64,000 bases of DNA, taken from Pseudarthrobacter sp. GA104 (GTDB taxonomy: Bacteria > Actinomycetota > Actinomycetes > Actinomycetales > Micrococcaceae). The stretch is from positions 4,030,001 to 4,094,000 of the forward strand of contig NZ_WOWL01000001.1 of the NCBI RefSeq assembly GCF_009741265.1, read 5' to 3'. Shown here piece by piece: positions 32,065 to 41,508 of this stretch. A program made the position numbers and the translations under genes. The first letter of the stretch is position 1. Every line of letters begins with the position of its first letter. The notes beneath the pieces were generated by a model. The model saw only the letters and a program-made list of their open reading frames with translations, was not told the origin of the DNA and searched no databases.

Positions 32065-33206
32065 CCCTGCAACCGATCCTTCCCTGGTGGCTGCTGCTTC
32101 CCGTCATGGTGGCGGCCCTCGGGTTCCTGGGATGGCGGCTTTACCGGGGAGCGGGGACTGCTGTGCGGACGGCTGCGGAGCGAAGTGCGGGAGCCAACGT
32201 CCGCGCCTGGATGCCCCGAAGCGCACTGGTACTGCTCCTCCTCGGCGCGGCGCTGCGGCCCGGACTGCCGGGCGGCACGGCCCAGGCAGCCACCGCCGAC
32301 CTCAACGTGTTTTTTGTGGTGGACACCACCACCAGCATGGTCGCGGAGGACTACGGCAACGCCGGACCCAGGATGGAGGGAGTGCGGCAGGACATCGCGG
32401 CCATCGCCGAGGAACTGCCCGGCGCCCGCTTTTCCGTCATCACCTTCGACACCAAAGCCCATGTCCGGATGCCGCTGACCACCGATACCCTGGCGCTGGA
32501 AACCATCATCTCTGTGCTGGAGCCGCAGGTCACGGCCTATGCCAAAGGAAGCACCATCACCGCAGCCCGGAAGGTGCTGGCCGAACGCCTCACCGCAGCC
32601 CGGCAGAGCCACCCTGAGCGGCCCCGGCTCGTCTACTACCTTGGCGATGGCGAGCACACCAGCCCGAAGGAACCGGAAGCCCTGGACCTGGCGGATGGCC
32701 TGGTGGCCGGGGGAGCAGTGCTGGGCTACGGCACACCAGGCGGCGGAAGGATGCGCGAAAACACCGGGCGGGAAAGCGCCGGGCAGGAGCACCACGGAGG
32801 TTCCACGGAAGGCGAGGACGCCCCCTATGTCCAGGACAGCACCGCCGGTGCCGGCGGGGAGGCGCAGCCTCGGGATGCACTGTCCAGGATTGATGAGCCC
32901 CGGCTGCGGGAGCTCGCAGGGCAGCTGGGCGTTCCCTATGTCCACCGGTCGTCCGGCGACCCCGTTGCGCCGATGATGCAGGATGCCCGCCCTGCGGTGC
33001 CCGAATCCGGGGGCACGCTCGAACGCCCGGGCAGTGACGGATCCCTGGCGGGGCGGACCGAGCTGTACTGGATCCTCGCGGCCGGTGCCTTCGTGCTGGG
33101 GTTGGCGGAGGCCATCGTGATTATTCGCCGGCTCCGTGAAGTGCGGGCCCTTGTCCCGGCCTCGGCCGGCCGGCGATCCCAGGATGGAAAGGCGGAGGAC
33201 GGGTGA
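32061..33206 (+). CDS. membrane-anchored VWA domain protein (BatB-like)
   Basis: 381 residues: N-terminal helices, a VWA domain (about 83-300) and a C-terminal helix at about 335-355. Its MIDAS reads DTTTSM at 88-93, a conservative Ser-to-Thr variant of DxSxS. A Gly/Glu/Ser-rich insertion (about 225-270) splits the VWA fold. It overlaps both neighbours by four bases. Confidence 0.87.
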   Translation: MTLQPILPWWLLLPVMVAALGFLGWRLYRGAGTAVRTAAERSAGANVRAWMPRSALVLLLLGAALRPGLPGGTAQAATADLNVFFVVDTTTSMVAEDYGNAGPRMEGVRQDIAAIAEELPGARFSVITFDTKAHVRMPLTTDTLALETIISVLEPQVTAYAKGSTITAARKVLAERLTAARQSHPERPRLVYYLGDGEHTSPKEPEALDLADGLVAGGAVLGYGTPGGGRMRENTGRESAGQEHHGGSTEGEDAPYVQDSTAGAGGEAQPRDALSRIDEPRLRELAGQLGVPYVHRSSGDPVAPMMQDARPAVPESGGTLERPGSDGSLAGRTELYWILAAGAFVLGLAEAIVIIRRLREVRALVPASAGRRSQDGKAEDG

Positions 33207-33958
33207 CGTCCCTCGAGCGCGACGCGGGCAGCCGGCCGGCACGGCGCCGCCGCCTCCTCGCGTGGTCCGCCTTGCCGGTGGTCCTGGCCGTGTGCATCGC
33301 CGTCAAACTGCTCAGCCTTGGATTGCTGGGAGGCCGGGCAGCGGACGCCTTCGACGCCGCCGACGCGGCATCCGTCCGGGCCGCCGCGGACGCCCTGCAG
33401 CCGGCAAACCTCATCGAACCCCACAAGGCGCCCTTCGCCGCCGGGGATGCCGATGTCCTTGACGGCAATTTCGCCGCGGCGCGCCTCCGCTTCGAGGAAG
33501 CGCTGGACCTTGTTCCCCCGGCCCGGTCCGAGTCGGCCGAAGCCTGCGTCATCAGGGTGAACCTGGTCCTGGCCATCGAGCGCCTCGGCGACGAAAAACT
33601 GCAGGCAGGTGAACCCGCGCCGGCGGCCGGCCTGTTCAGGGAGGCACTCGCAGCCGCGGAAGCAGCACCCGACGGATGCTTTTCCGAGGGACAGCCCGGC
33701 GGGACGGGGGACCGGCTGGCGGGAGCTGACGCACGCCTGCAGGAAAAACTCTCGGCCGCCGGCAACAAGCCGGCGCCGGACGTAGGACCGGCGGAGGACA
33801 CACCCGGTGAGGACGGCCAGGCTTCGCCGCTGCAGAGCCAGCTCCAGCAGTTGGAGGACAGCGCCCGGCAGGGCCAGCGCGAACGCAACAGCGGCCGCGA
33901 ACGGGAGGAATACCTGGGGGACACTGAATATGCGCCCGGCCCGGAGCGCCCCTGGTAG
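33203..33958 (+). CDS. TPR-like membrane protein (BatC-like position)
   Basis: 251 residues: one N-terminal helix (about 20-43), then helical repeats around 75-165 (DGNFAAARLRFEEALDLVP is TPR-like), then a disordered Gln/Glu/Arg-rich tail. In Bat operons the last gene usually encodes a TPR protein, which supports the assignment by context. Sequence similarity alone would not settle it. Confidence 0.75.
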   Translation: MTSLERDAGSRPARRRRLLAWSALPVVLAVCIAVKLLSLGLLGGRAADAFDAADAASVRAAADALQPANLIEPHKAPFAAGDADVLDGNFAAARLRFEEALDLVPPARSESAEACVIRVNLVLAIERLGDEKLQAGEPAPAAGLFREALAAAEAAPDGCFSEGQPGGTGDRLAGADARLQEKLSAAGNKPAPDVGPAEDTPGEDGQASPLQSQLQQLEDSARQGQRERNSGREREEYLGDTEYAPGPERPW

Positions 33959-34033
33959 CGCCGGGCGCAACGAACAAAATTCCGAAAAGATCCAAAAGAG
34001 GGCGTAAAACTGAGTCTTAATTCGGAGGCCAAC

Positions 34034-34062
34034 TTGAATACGTGCCCGGCCGCTCATAGAGT
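34034..34062 (+). promoter_or_regulatory. promoter of metF
   Basis: TTGAAT (34034-34039), a 17-base spacer and TAGAGT (34057-34062). Transcription would begin near 34069, leaving a leader of about 218 bases before the metF start codon. Confidence 0.6.
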
Positions 34063-34068
34063 CTTATA

Positions 34069-34286
34069 CAAGTTACCCCGGTAACGTGTCAGCGATCCTC
34101 CGTGTGGAGGGTGTGGGTGCCCCCATGTGGGCCTGACATTTGCTCACGGACAACTTCATTTCAGGGCGTACCAGCCGCGGCTGCGTCCTCGTGGAGTCCT
34201 TCCGTGTTCCCCAAACTCAATTCATTGCCGGCCCGCCGTCGCATTTGCCGACAGCAGCCGTCAATGGCCCAAAGCCAAGGACGCAA
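34069..34286 (+). promoter_or_regulatory. structured metF leader, candidate translational regulator
   Basis: No known riboswitch class is recognised. A compact three-way junction can form: P1 34087-34092 with 34133-34138, P2 34095-34101 with 34106-34112 (GTGT loop), P3 34119-34122 with 34129-34132. Downstream, TGCGTCCT (34182-34189) is perfectly complementary over eight bases to AGGACGCA (34278-34285), the metF ribosome site. TGCGTCCT also touches a competing hairpin (34172-34183), so a two-state switch is conceivable. Confidence 0.45.
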
Positions 34287-35246
34287 ATGTCGCCACCAAG
34301 CCTTATTGAAACGCACCCGAATCTCTCCGACGCCGCTCCGGTGGCGCTTTCCTACGAGCTGTTCCCGCCACGTTCGCCGGCAGCCGCGGAAACGCTCTGG
34401 ACCACCATCAGGGAACTGGAAACCACCGCACCGGACTACGTTTCCGTCACCTACGGTGCCAGCGGCTCCAACCGGGATACCGCCGTCGAGCTCATCAACC
34501 GCCTCCTCCTGGAAACCACGCTCCGGCCCCTGGCCCACCTGACCTGCGTGGGCAACACGCCCCAGGAACTTGCGGGAATCATCGGCGAGCTGCTGGATAC
34601 CGGCGTGCGCGGCATCCTTGCCCTCCGCGGCGACCTGCCCAGGGACGGCGGCGAACCGGCCGAAGGGTCGCTGCGCTATGCGCAGGACCTGATCGAACTG
34701 ATCCGCCGGGTTGAACAGCGCCGGTCCGCCCTGCTCTGCGCCGGGAAGATCGCCGTGGGCGTCGCTGCCTACCCCACCCGGCACCCGGAGTCACCGAGCG
34801 AAGCGCACGACGTCGAGGTGCTGCTCGCGAAGCAGCGGTCCGGCGCGGACTTCGCCATCACGCAGGTCTTCTTCCACACGGAGCAGTATGCCGACCTCCT
34901 GACGAGGGCACGCCGGGCCGGGGTCACCATCCCGATCATCCCCGGTGTCATGCCGCTCACCAGCCTCCGGCGACTGAAGCGGCTCGGCGAGCTGACAGGC
35001 GTGGAGCCGGCTCCCGAACTGCTGGAACGCATGGCCGCGGCGGACAGCGACGCGGAACGCATGCGGATCGGCGTCAGCGCCACCGTGGACCTTGCCAACG
35101 CAGCACTGGAAGCCGGAGCGCCGGGCATCCACCTCTACACCTTCAACGAACACCAAAGCGCCCTGGACGTGCTGGACAAGCTGGCCCTCCCGCGGCGCAC
35201 CCGCTCCAGCCGCCGCGAAGCCGTGGCCGGCCAGCTCGCCAGCTGA
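34287..35246 (+). CDS. metF: methylenetetrahydrofolate reductase
   Basis: Reduces methylene-THF to methyl-THF, the methyl donor for methionine. The protein has 319 residues and a TIM-barrel fold: SYELFPPRS at the start, HLTCVGNT, the FAD-binding region, and FHTEQYADL. Start ATG 34287 has AAGGA five bases upstream. A longer frame to 34140 would run through the structured leader without conserved residues. It is followed by metE, its direct pathway partner. Confidence 0.93.
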   Translation: MSPPSLIETHPNLSDAAPVALSYELFPPRSPAAAETLWTTIRELETTAPDYVSVTYGASGSNRDTAVELINRLLLETTLRPLAHLTCVGNTPQELAGIIGELLDTGVRGILALRGDLPRDGGEPAEGSLRYAQDLIELIRRVEQRRSALLCAGKIAVGVAAYPTRHPESPSEAHDVEVLLAKQRSGADFAITQVFFHTEQYADLLTRARRAGVTIPIIPGVMPLTSLRRLKRLGELTGVEPAPELLERMAAADSDAERMRIGVSATVDLANAALEAGAPGIHLYTFNEHQSALDVLDKLALPRRTRSSRREAVAGQLAS

Positions 35247-35265
35247 GCCCGCCAAAGCCCAACGT

Positions 35266-35293
35266 CTTTTAGCTGAACGCTTTTTAGCTGAAC
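35266..35293 (+). repeat. direct repeat in the metF-metE gap
   Basis: TTTTAGCTGAAC occurs twice (35267-35278 and 35282-35293), followed by a degenerate third CTTCAGCTG. The 111-base gap shows no terminator or B12 box. The repeats could be a regulator site or a slipped duplication. Confidence 0.6.
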
Positions 35294-35357
35294 ACCCTTC
35301 AGCTGTGCGCCCTCCAACGGGCCTTCCGCACACATTCCAACTCCCCAGGAGATTCCC

Positions 35358-37697
35358 ATGACTGACATCAACAACGCCACCACGCCCTTTCCCGCCGCTT
35401 CCCTGCTGGGATACCCCCGCATCGGCCGCCGCCGCGAACTCAAGAAAGCCGTCGAGGCCTACTGGGGCGGCAAGATCGACGCCGCCGCCCTGGACACCGC
35501 CGCCAAGGACATCCAGCTGTCCATCGCCAGGCGCCTGCAGGAACTCGGCCTCACGGAAGCCGCAGCCGTACCGGGCACCTTCTCCTACTACGACCAGGTC
35601 CTGGACACCACTGCCCACCTCGGCGCCGTGCCTGCCCGCTTCGGCAAGCTGCTCAACGCCGAGGGACAGCTGGACATCGACGGCTACTTCACCCTTGCCC
35701 GCGGCAACAAGGAACAGCAGCCGCTGGAAATGACCAAGTGGTTCGACACCAACTACCACTACCTGGTGCCGGAAATCGGGCCGGAGACCGGGTTCAGCCT
35801 GGCCACCACCGCGAAGGTTGACGAGTTCGCCTTCGCCCTGGCCAACGGCATCGAAACCCGCCCGTACATCGTTGGCCCGGTCACGTACCTGCTGCTGTCC
35901 AAGGCTTCCGACGGCGCCCCGGCCGGTTTCGCGCCGCTGTCCCGCCTCGAGGACATCCTGCCCGTCTACGTCCAGCTGCTTGAGAAGCTCGCCGCCGCCG
36001 GCGCCAGCTGGGTCCAGCTGGACGAACCCGCACTCGTAGTTGACCAGGACACCCCGGCCGTCGAAATCGAAGCAGCCGTGGCCCGCGCCTACGAGGTCCT
36101 CACCGCTGCAGCGAACCGCCCGCAGATCCTCGTCTCCACCCCGTACGGTTCGCTCGACGGCCAGCTCGGCACCCTCGCAGCCACCAACATCGACGCCCTG
36201 CACATTGACGTCTTCAAGGGCGCCGTTCCTTCCGCCGCGGCACTCGCCGGGCTGGGCAGCAAGACCCTGGTTGCCGGCGTCGTTGACGGCCACAACATCT
36301 GGCGCAACGACCTCGCCGCTTCGGCTGCCAAGCTGGACGCCCTGAAGGCAGCTGCAGGCAAGGTCACCGTCTCCACCTCCACTTCCACGCAGCACGTGCC
36401 GCATGACGTTGCCGAGGAGACGCAGCTCTCCGAACAGCTGCGCAGCTGGCTGGCGTTCTCCGACCAGAAGGCGGTTGAGGTCAGGACCCTCGCGTCATAC
36501 CTGGCCGACCCCGCTTCCGCGAAGGCCGCCATTGACGAGGCAACAGCAGTGATTGCTTCCCGCGCCACCGCCGCAGGGGTCCGCCGCACGGACGTCCGTG
36601 CCCGCACCGAGGCGCTCACCGCCGCTGACTTCAGCCGCTCGGAGTACCCGGTCCGCGAGGCCGCCCAGGAACAGGCGCTGCACCTGCCGCCGCTGCCCAC
36701 CACCACCATCGGCTCCTTCCCGCAGACCTCGGAGATCCGTTCGGCCCGTGCCCGCAACAACAAGGGCGACCTCACCAACGAGCAGTACGAACAGCTCATG
36801 AAGGATGAGATCAAACGCGTCGTTGAACTCCAGGAAGAGCTGGGCTACGACGTCCTGGTGCACGGCGAGCCCGAGCGCAACGACATGGTGCAGTACTTCG
36901 CCGAGAACCTTGAGGGCTTCGACGTCACGGTCCACGGCTGGGTCCAGTCCTACGGCTCCCGCTGCACCCGGCCGTCCATCCTCTGGGGCGACGTCACCCG
37001 CAGCGCCCCCATCACGGTGGAGTGGGCCAAGTACGCACAGTCCCTGACCAGTAAGCCGATGAAGGGCATGCTCACCGGCCCGGTCACGATCCTCGCCTGG
37101 TCCTTCGTCCGCGACGACCAGCCGCTGCGCGAAACCGCCAACCAGGTTGGCCTGGCCCTGCGCGACGAAATCGCCGACCTCGAAGCTGCCGGCATCAAGG
37201 TCATCCAGGTGGACGAGCCCGCGCTGCGCGAGCTCCTGCCGCTGCGCAAGGCTGACCACGAGGACTACCTGAAGTGGTCCGTGGATTCCTTCCGCCTGGC
37301 AACGGCCGGTGCAGCCGACGCCACCCAGATCCACACCCACCTCTGCTACTCGGAGTTCGGCGTGATCATCGACGCGATCGACGGCCTCGACGCGGACGTG
37401 ACCTCCATCGAGGCAGCCCGCTCACGCATGGAGGTTGTCCACGACCTCGAGTCCCACGGCTTCGGCCGCGGCGTTGGCCCGGGCGTCTATGACATCCACT
37501 CGCCGCGCGTGCCGGGTGAGGGTGAAGTCACCGAACTGCTGGCCACCGCCGTCAAGCACGTTCCGTCCCGCCAGCTCTGGGTCAACCCGGACTGCGGCCT
37601 GAAGACCCGGGGCTACGCCGAGACCGAAGAGTCCCTGCGCAACCTGGTCAAGGCAACCCAGGCAGTCCGCGCCGGCTTGCTGGAGTCAGCGAAGTAA
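35358..37697 (+). CDS. metE: cobalamin-independent methionine synthase
   Basis: Transfers the methyl group from methyl-THF-triglutamate to homocysteine. 779 residues in two TIM barrels, the usual length. The catalytic zinc ligands are visible: H661 and C663 in HTHLCYSE and C746 in NPDCG. ATG 35358 has AGGAG seven bases upstream. It sits 111 bases after metF and ends at a strong terminator, so both enzymes are likely made from one transcript. Confidence 0.97.
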   Translation: MTDINNATTPFPAASLLGYPRIGRRRELKKAVEAYWGGKIDAAALDTAAKDIQLSIARRLQELGLTEAAAVPGTFSYYDQVLDTTAHLGAVPARFGKLLNAEGQLDIDGYFTLARGNKEQQPLEMTKWFDTNYHYLVPEIGPETGFSLATTAKVDEFAFALANGIETRPYIVGPVTYLLLSKASDGAPAGFAPLSRLEDILPVYVQLLEKLAAAGASWVQLDEPALVVDQDTPAVEIEAAVARAYEVLTAAANRPQILVSTPYGSLDGQLGTLAATNIDALHIDVFKGAVPSAAALAGLGSKTLVAGVVDGHNIWRNDLAASAAKLDALKAAAGKVTVSTSTSTQHVPHDVAEETQLSEQLRSWLAFSDQKAVEVRTLASYLADPASAKAAIDEATAVIASRATAAGVRRTDVRARTEALTAADFSRSEYPVREAAQEQALHLPPLPTTTIGSFPQTSEIRSARARNNKGDLTNEQYEQLMKDEIKRVVELQEELGYDVLVHGEPERNDMVQYFAENLEGFDVTVHGWVQSYGSRCTRPSILWGDVTRSAPITVEWAKYAQSLTSKPMKGMLTGPVTILAWSFVRDDQPLRETANQVGLALRDEIADLEAAGIKVIQVDEPALRELLPLRKADHEDYLKWSVDSFRLATAGAADATQIHTHLCYSEFGVIIDAIDGLDADVTSIEAARSRMEVVHDLESHGFGRGVGPGVYDIHSPRVPGEGEVTELLATAVKHVPSRQLWVNPDCGLKTRGYAETEESLRNLVKATQAVRAGLLESAK

Positions 37698-37703
37698 GTA
37701 CAT

Positions 37704-37755
37704 AAAGAACGACGTCGGCTGGTCACTTCAGGTGACCTGCCGACGTCGTTCTTTT
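37704..37755. terminator. metE terminator
   Basis: Long hairpin: outer stem 37704-37719 with 37739-37755, and a nested inner stem GGTCAC/GTGACC. The outer ends are AAA and TTTT, so it can serve the convergent gene as well. Confidence 0.9.
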
Positions 37756-37780
37756 GTTTGATGGTCGAGCCCGTCGAAAC

Positions 37781-38287
37781 CTAGGACTCCCACACAATTT
37801 CGTCGTCCACCACGCCGTCTTCGTCGGCGGAGGCCACCAGCACCTCGTCGGTGAAATGCTCACCCAGGGTGAAGTCCAGGACGAAGTAGCGTTCGGGCTG
37901 TCCGGGGTAGATGCCCACGTGGCCGAGTTTCAGGGCCTTCAGGAACACCTCGTTGGTGAGCTGGCTGCGGTCTGATATCCCGAAGACCTTCTGCAGGTGC
38001 TCATCCTTGAGGGCGTTGCAGTGGAAGTGCAGGTACTCCTGCGGGCTGGTGCCTTCCTGCTCCAGTTCTTCCGCGATCATGTCCCGGACCTCGTCCACGA
38101 GCTCGGGCAGGAACCGCAGGCGGTAGTCCACCTTGTGCAGCGCGGCCTCGTCGAAGTGGTCGTGGGCGGTCACGTTCAGGTCGAGTTCCAGCGGGTGGCC
38201 GCGCAGTTCATGCTTCGCGGCGATCAAGTGATCCCTGCCGTGGTTGAGCTCAATCTCTCCAAAGTGCCGGCTCGCTACCTTGCTCAT
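37781..38287 (-). CDS. conserved hypothetical cytosolic protein
   Basis: 168-residue acidic protein with no membrane segment. It begins with a short beta-rich block (HFGEIELNHG) and has a helical middle (LVDEVRDMIAEELEQE). It resembles DUF2004-type proteins in shape, but I cannot confirm this. It is convergent with metE and sits next to a LysR gene on the same strand. Confidence 0.7.
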   Translation of the reverse strand: MSKVASRHFGEIELNHGRDHLIAAKHELRGHPLELDLNVTAHDHFDEAALHKVDYRLRFLPELVDEVRDMIAEELEQEGTSPQEYLHFHCNALKDEHLQKVFGISDRSQLTNEVFLKALKLGHVGIYPGQPERYFVLDFTLGEHFTDEVLVASADEDGVVDDEIVWES

Positions 38288-38332
38288 AGTTTCAACATAG
38301 ACCCGAACAGCGGTGCATTCCAGCGTTCGGGC

Positions 38333-39250
38333 CTAATTCACCGCGGTGCGCATCCCGGCGAGCGTCTCGGCCAGGAGGTCGACGAACAGCTGGACCCGGG
38401 CGGTCTTCCGCTCATTGATCAGGAGCGCAAAGACGTTCCGGGCCATCCGGATTTCGGGAACGTCCAGCACCACCACGCCCGCCGGCTTGTTCCGCAGCGC
38501 GAGTTCCGGCACCAAAGCCGCGCCCAGCCCCGCGGCGGCCATCTCCAGGCTCGCGTGGAAATCGTCACTGTGCGCCACCACCCGCGGATGCAGGTTGCAG
38601 CCGGCGAACAGTCGCTCAATCACCATGGCGTCGCTGGTGCCCGGGTGGTGCATGATCCACGGCATCTCGGAGAGATGGTCAGCCGCCACCTTGGCATCGG
38701 AGCGGAAGCCCCATCCGGCGGGCAGCACCACCCGGAAGTCGTCGTCGCCGATCCATTGCCGGTTGATGGTGTTCGGCCACGCAAAACCGGTCTGGCCAAC
38801 CTGAAAGACCACGGCGAGGTCCAGGTCACCGCCGGTGCGCAGCCCCTGGATGGTCTGCCCGGGTTCAGCCACGGACACCTTCAGGTCGATGCCCAGGTTC
38901 TTCCACGACGGGTTCTTCAGGATCCGTGGCAGGACATAGGTGGCCAGGCTGGGAAAGATCCCCAGCCTTAGTTCCTGGCTGGCTGAATCCTGCGTCCTGG
39001 AAGCAGCGGCCATCAGGGCTTCAATGTCCGTGAGGACCTTGGCAGCGTGGCGGGTCATGACGACGGCGGCTTCCGTGGGCACCACGCGGCGCGCCGAGCG
39101 CTGGAACAGGACGACGCCGGTGTCGCGTTCCAGGGCGGACATCTGCTGGGAGACGGCCGAGGCCGTGTAGCCCAGGGTTGCCGCTGCGGCTGCGAATGAA
39201 CCGAGCCGGGTGACCTCCAGGAGGGTCTTCAGGTGTACCGGGTTTACCAC
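38333..39250 (-). CDS. LysR family transcriptional regulator
   Basis: 305-residue regulator with an N-terminal winged HTH (HLKTLLEVTRLGSFAAAAATLGYTASAVSQQ; about 4-62) and a periplasmic-binding-like effector domain. I start at GTG 39250 because the conserved HTH begins right after it and the length is then typical. It diverges from the FAD oxidoreductase/DUF1365/cyclopropane-synthase operon, the usual arrangement for a LysR protein and its target, so that operon is the likely regulon. Confidence 0.9.
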   Translation of the reverse strand: MVNPVHLKTLLEVTRLGSFAAAAATLGYTASAVSQQMSALERDTGVVLFQRSARRVVPTEAAVVMTRHAAKVLTDIEALMAAASRTQDSASQELRLGIFPSLATYVLPRILKNPSWKNLGIDLKVSVAEPGQTIQGLRTGGDLDLAVVFQVGQTGFAWPNTINRQWIGDDDFRVVLPAGWGFRSDAKVAADHLSEMPWIMHHPGTSDAMVIERLFAGCNLHPRVVAHSDDFHASLEMAAAGLGAALVPELALRNKPAGVVVLDVPEIRMARNVFALLINERKTARVQLFVDLLAETLAGMRTAVN

Positions 39251-39379
39251 CCGCCCACAGTACTCCGCCGCGGCCGCCGAAAAAACTGCCGCCCATCCCA
39301 CCCATCCGCGGGGCACCTGGTGCCGAATTGCCCTCTGCATACCCAGCCCAGCGGCAAATGTTCAGCAGAGGAGCATACA

Positions 39380-40780
39380 TTGTCACCTAACCCAGCAGTA
39401 AGCGGAGGCGGGCGACGGCGGGTGGCCGTCATTGGCAGCGGCGTGGCCGGCCTGACTGCCGCCTACGTCCTCAACCGGCAGGACGACGTCACGCTGTTCG
39501 AAGCGGATTCCCGGCTGGGAGGGCACGCGGACACGCATGACCTGCCGCAGCCGGACGGGTCCTCCCTGGGCGTCGATACCGGCTTCATCGTGCACAATGA
39601 ACGGACGTACCCCACTCTGCTGCGGCTGTTCGCCGAACTGGGGGTAGAGACGCAGGATTCTGAAATGAGCATGTCCATCCGGTGCGACGGCTGCGGCCTG
39701 GAGTACGCCGGGGCCCGCGGGGGCGGACGCGGCATCATCGCCCGCCCCTCCAGCCTCCTGCGGGGCCGTTACCTGCTGATGCTGCTCGAGGTCACCCGCT
39801 TCTACCGGAAGGCCCGGGCCCTCCTGGAGACCACACCCGTTTCCGCGGTCAACCCGGAACTGGCCGCACCTGAGCAGACCCTTGGCGAGTTCCTGGAACG
39901 CGAAAAATTCAGCTCCTACTTCATCTCGCACTTCATGACCCCGGTGGTCAGCGCCGTGTGGTCCTGCGACCCAACCACCGCGCTGGCGTACCCCGCCCGC
40001 TACCTCTTCACGTTCCTGGGCCACCACGGCATGCTGGGCGTCAAAGGCTCGCCGCAGTGGCGGACGGTCAGCGGCGGCTCGGCCAAGTACGTCGAGAAGC
40101 TCGCGGCCACGCTGGCAGATGTCCGGCTCAACACGCCGGTGACCGCCGTCCGGCGCCACGAGCTTGGCGTCGAGCTGGTGACGGAACATGGCGTGGAGGA
40201 TTTCGAGGCGGTTGTCATCGCCACCCATCCTGCGCAGGCCCTCGGGTTCCTGGCCGATGCCACGCCTGCCGAAAAGGAAGCGCTTGGCGGGATGCCGTAC
40301 TCCGTAAACCACACTGTCTTCCATCGGGACCCGGCCGTCCTGCCCGCCTCGGACAATGCCAAGGCCTCCTGGAACTACCGCCTGCCGTCCTGCGAAGCCC
40401 GGCCGGACAAGGTCCTGGTGAGCTACGACCTGACCCGGCTGCAGCGGCTCAGCCCGGCTGACGGCATGCCCTACCTGGTGAGCCTGGGGGAGTCGGAGCT
40501 GATTGCGGATGACCGGGTCCTCAAGCGGATGGTGTACGAGCACCCGCAGTACACCCCCGAGTCGCTGCAGGCCCAGCAGGCAATCGCGGGCCTCAGTGAC
40601 AACCGCATCGCGTACGCCGGTGCCTACCTCGGCTGGGGCTTCCATGAGGACGGCGCGCTTTCCGGCGTGCGGGCCGCCGAGGCGCTGGGCCGTTCCTGGC
40701 CCGTTGCCCAGGCTGCCGATCTGCCCGGCTCCCGCGACGGCGGGGAACGGGAGCTGCTGTCCGCGGCGGAACCCGCATGA
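39380..40780 (+). CDS. NAD(P)/FAD-dependent oxidoreductase (COG2907 type)
   Basis: 466 residues. The FAD-binding VAVIGSGVAGLTAAYVL near the N-terminus and GGHADTH and TGFIVHNERTYPTL blocks match the amine-oxidase-like family found beside cyclopropane fatty acid synthases. The TTG start has GAGGAG seven bases upstream. It overlaps DUF1365 by four bases. A role in oxidising or isomerising acyl chains around the methyl transfer step is inferred from the cluster only. Confidence 0.88.
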   Translation: MSPNPAVSGGGRRRVAVIGSGVAGLTAAYVLNRQDDVTLFEADSRLGGHADTHDLPQPDGSSLGVDTGFIVHNERTYPTLLRLFAELGVETQDSEMSMSIRCDGCGLEYAGARGGGRGIIARPSSLLRGRYLLMLLEVTRFYRKARALLETTPVSAVNPELAAPEQTLGEFLEREKFSSYFISHFMTPVVSAVWSCDPTTALAYPARYLFTFLGHHGMLGVKGSPQWRTVSGGSAKYVEKLAATLADVRLNTPVTAVRRHELGVELVTEHGVEDFEAVVIATHPAQALGFLADATPAEKEALGGMPYSVNHTVFHRDPAVLPASDNAKASWNYRLPSCEARPDKVLVSYDLTRLQRLSPADGMPYLVSLGESELIADDRVLKRMVYEHPQYTPESLQAQQAIAGLSDNRIAYAGAYLGWGFHEDGALSGVRAAEALGRSWPVAQAADLPGSRDGGERELLSAAEPA

Positions 40781-41508
40781 CCACTGCCCCAGCCCTCTAC
40801 CGCACGTCCATATCGCACGTGCGGCGCACACCGCTGAAGAACGCGTTCACGTACCGCAACTACAGCTGGTTCGTGGATGTGGACCAGCTCCCGCGGCTAC
40901 CGTTCCTGCTCCGGCCGCTGGCCGTGTTCAAGGCCGGTGACCATCTCGGGGATCCGCATGCCAGCATCCGCAGCAACGTGGAGCGCTACCTGCGCACCCA
41001 GGGCATAGAGCCCGACGGCGGCGCTATCCACATGCTGACCAGCGCCAGGGTTTTCGGTTACGTCTTCAACCCCCTGACGCTGTTCTGGTGCTATCGCACC
41101 AGCGGTGAGCTCGAGTGCGTGGTGGCCGAGGTCCACAACACGTACGGGGAGCGCCACTGCTACCTGCTCCGGACGGATGCGGCCGGCCGGGCTTCGGTGC
41201 CCAAGGCGTTCTATGTCTCACCCTTCAACGACGTAAGCGGGCAGTACCGGATGAAGCTGCCTGCGCCGGGGGAGCGGCTGGCGGTGTCCATCGTGCTGGA
41301 GCGCGAAGGCCACCGGCCCTTCGTGGCCAGCATGGACGGCATCCGCCGGCCCGCCACCCTCCGGAACATCCTTGCGGCCGCCCTTGCGGTGCCGGCCGCG
41401 CCGCTGCTGGTTTCCGCACTCATCAGGGTGCAGGGCATTACACTCTGGGCAAGACGCCTTCCGGTCGTCGCCCGGCCACACCACCCCTCACAGGAGGCAG
41501 TTCAATGA
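40777..41508 (+). CDS. DUF1365 protein
   Basis: 243 residues. The block RVFGYVFNPLTLFWCYR and later EVHNTYGERHCYLL are DUF1365 hallmarks. The family is nearly always found between an FAD oxidoreductase and a cyclopropane-type methyltransferase, as here, and is assumed to act on the same lipid. It overlaps both neighbours by four bases, so the three proteins are translationally coupled. Confidence 0.9.
   Translation: MTTAPALYRTSISHVRRTPLKNAFTYRNYSWFVDVDQLPRLPFLLRPLAVFKAGDHLGDPHASIRSNVERYLRTQGIEPDGGAIHMLTSARVFGYVFNPLTLFWCYRTSGELECVVAEVHNTYGERHCYLLRTDAAGRASVPKAFYVSPFNDVSGQYRMKLPAPGERLAVSIVLEREGHRPFVASMDGIRRPATLRNILAAALAVPAAPLLVSALIRVQGITLWARRLPVVARPHHPSQEAVQ

Noticed and set aside
33959-35357. 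Cobalamin or SAM riboswitch before metF or metE
   Set aside because: No B12 box and no SAM-class core is visible; the leader structure is reported as unassigned instead.
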